A stretch of DNA of 64,000 nt from Pelodera strongyloides (Eukaryota; Nematoda; Chromadorea; Rhabditida; Rhabditidae), in the NCBI GenBank assembly GCA_036852015.1, contig JAANDG010000064.1:62001-126000 (forward strand), read 5' to 3'. Of the stretch, positions 63,210-64,000 are shown piece by piece. Position numbers and translations under genes: made by a program. The notes beneath the pieces were generated by a model. It did not search any database. It had not been told where the DNA came from and saw nothing but the letters and a program-made list of their open reading frames with translations. The first letter of the stretch is position 1. Each line of letters opens with the position of its first letter.

Positions 63210-63594
63210 TTAAAGGGACAGGCCCATCAAAATAAACCTATATTTACGATACGTTCATAATGACTATCAAGCATTTTTATTACAATATATACAAACTAAA
63301 TTTCACCATTATTCGCCCTGGAAAACTTTTTTCCAATGCGCTCAACGCATATGTATACCATAAAACTGCAGATTTCAAAGCTATATATGCAAATTTGAAT
63401 CGCATTATAATTTCAAATAAAATTGCATTGACACAAGGATATTGCGGCTTTACGGTATACATTTAAGCTGAGCGCACGTAAAAAAGTTTTCATGCAAATA
63501 ATGTGAAATTAGTTTTATATCTTGTAGTAAAATGCTTTATATCATTATGAACGTATCGTAAATGTGGGTTATTTTGGGGGGCCCGTCCCTTTAA
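63210..63594. repeat. Palindromic MITE, family E (copy 2)
   Basis: 385 bp, ttaaagggacaggcccatca ... cccgtccctttaa; the right arm is more decayed than the left. Its right TTAA (63591-63594) is shared with the next element. Confidence 0.88.
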
Positions 63595-64000
63595 AGGAGA
63601 GGCCCACGAGAAAAAGATTTCTCAATTACTTCCGCACAATGTCAGGATCTCAGAAAATTAATGCGAAAACGCATCTTTGCATCTAGAACTCGAGAATATT
63701 CCACGCAAACAGTTTAACCAGGTACCGTAGTCACAACACAAAATTGTTTTTTTACGGTTAGATCCGTGCACTCATTCTTTTTCAACGTAATAATGTTCCG
63801 AATCGACATTACTACAATTATAAAGGGGTTTCCAACACAGTAATGCCCTAAAAGCGCGAAAATTGATCCTGACAACGGTACCTGGCCGAACTGTTTGCCG
63901 GAGAATAACTCTGTGAGTTCCAGGCTTCAAACAATGCGGTTTTCGCAGTAATATTTCTGAAATCCCGGACATTCTGTGCAAGTAAATTGAGGAAAACTTT
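63591..64000. repeat. Palindromic MITE, family F (copy 2, cut by window end)
   Basis: ttaaaggagaggcccacgag and the same inner blocks as 46461-46927 (ggtaccgtagtca / tgacaacggtacctggcc); the right end is outside the window. Confidence 0.85.

Larger units (their letters stand above)
53302..64000. other. Right end: no gene recognised, MITE- and microsatellite-rich
   Basis: No exon chain, conserved domain or promoter could be supported over 10.7 kb beyond bZIP exon a. Further 5'UTR exons of the bZIP gene may lie here. GA tracts are at about 53948-54014, 58058-58180, 61478-61518 and 62011-62163. MITEs are listed separately. A 12-G run lies near 61270. Other open frames here are short and compositionally random. 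Confidence 0.6.

Overview
The window is eukaryotic and most probably from a nematode. The evidence is a chemoreceptor of the nematode srd/str type, a degenerin-like (DEG/ENaC) channel gene with short exons and T-rich AG acceptors, a CREB3-like bZIP gene, a BEL retroelement carrying a two-part bunyavirus-like envelope region (a combination known from nematode elements), and a short TTAGGC-like hexamer run. No species is named. Most of the DNA is transposable elements and palindromic MITEs with TTAA ends.

Layout. 0.8-4.6 kb: two exons of a seven-transmembrane chemoreceptor (minus strand) whose intron holds a decayed CR1-like LINE and nested MITEs. 5.6-26.2 kb: sixteen exons of a DEG/ENaC channel gene (minus strand), reconstructed exon by exon with phases that agree. 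Its introns hold three unrelated retroelements: a LINE with a 2A-like ribosome-skipping motif (6.87-10.50 kb), a BEL element between inverted LTRs (10.95-18.62 kb) and a Penelope-like reverse transcriptase (RT) gene between terminal inverted repeats built of 20-bp subrepeats (20.06-22.37 kb). 28.1-39.0 kb: a complete BEL element with 411/410-bp direct LTRs and a 5-bp target duplication, encoding gag-pol and an envelope region fused to pol. 41.8-53.3 kb: a CREB3-like bZIP gene (minus strand) with two alternative first coding exons and no membrane anchor. 53.3-64.0 kb: no gene recognised; MITEs and GA/CT microsatellites.

The host genes look functional: every splice junction joins in frame and no stop interrupts the assembled exons. 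The mobile elements carry frameshifts or stops, except that the BEL-A gag to pro junction looks like true -1 recoding. The most unusual objects are the RT unit inside subrepeat inverted termini with a 9-bp target duplication, the inverted-LTR BEL copy, and the 2A-PHD-endonuclease-RT LINE. No prokaryotic operon, CRISPR array, rRNA or convincing intact tRNA gene was seen.
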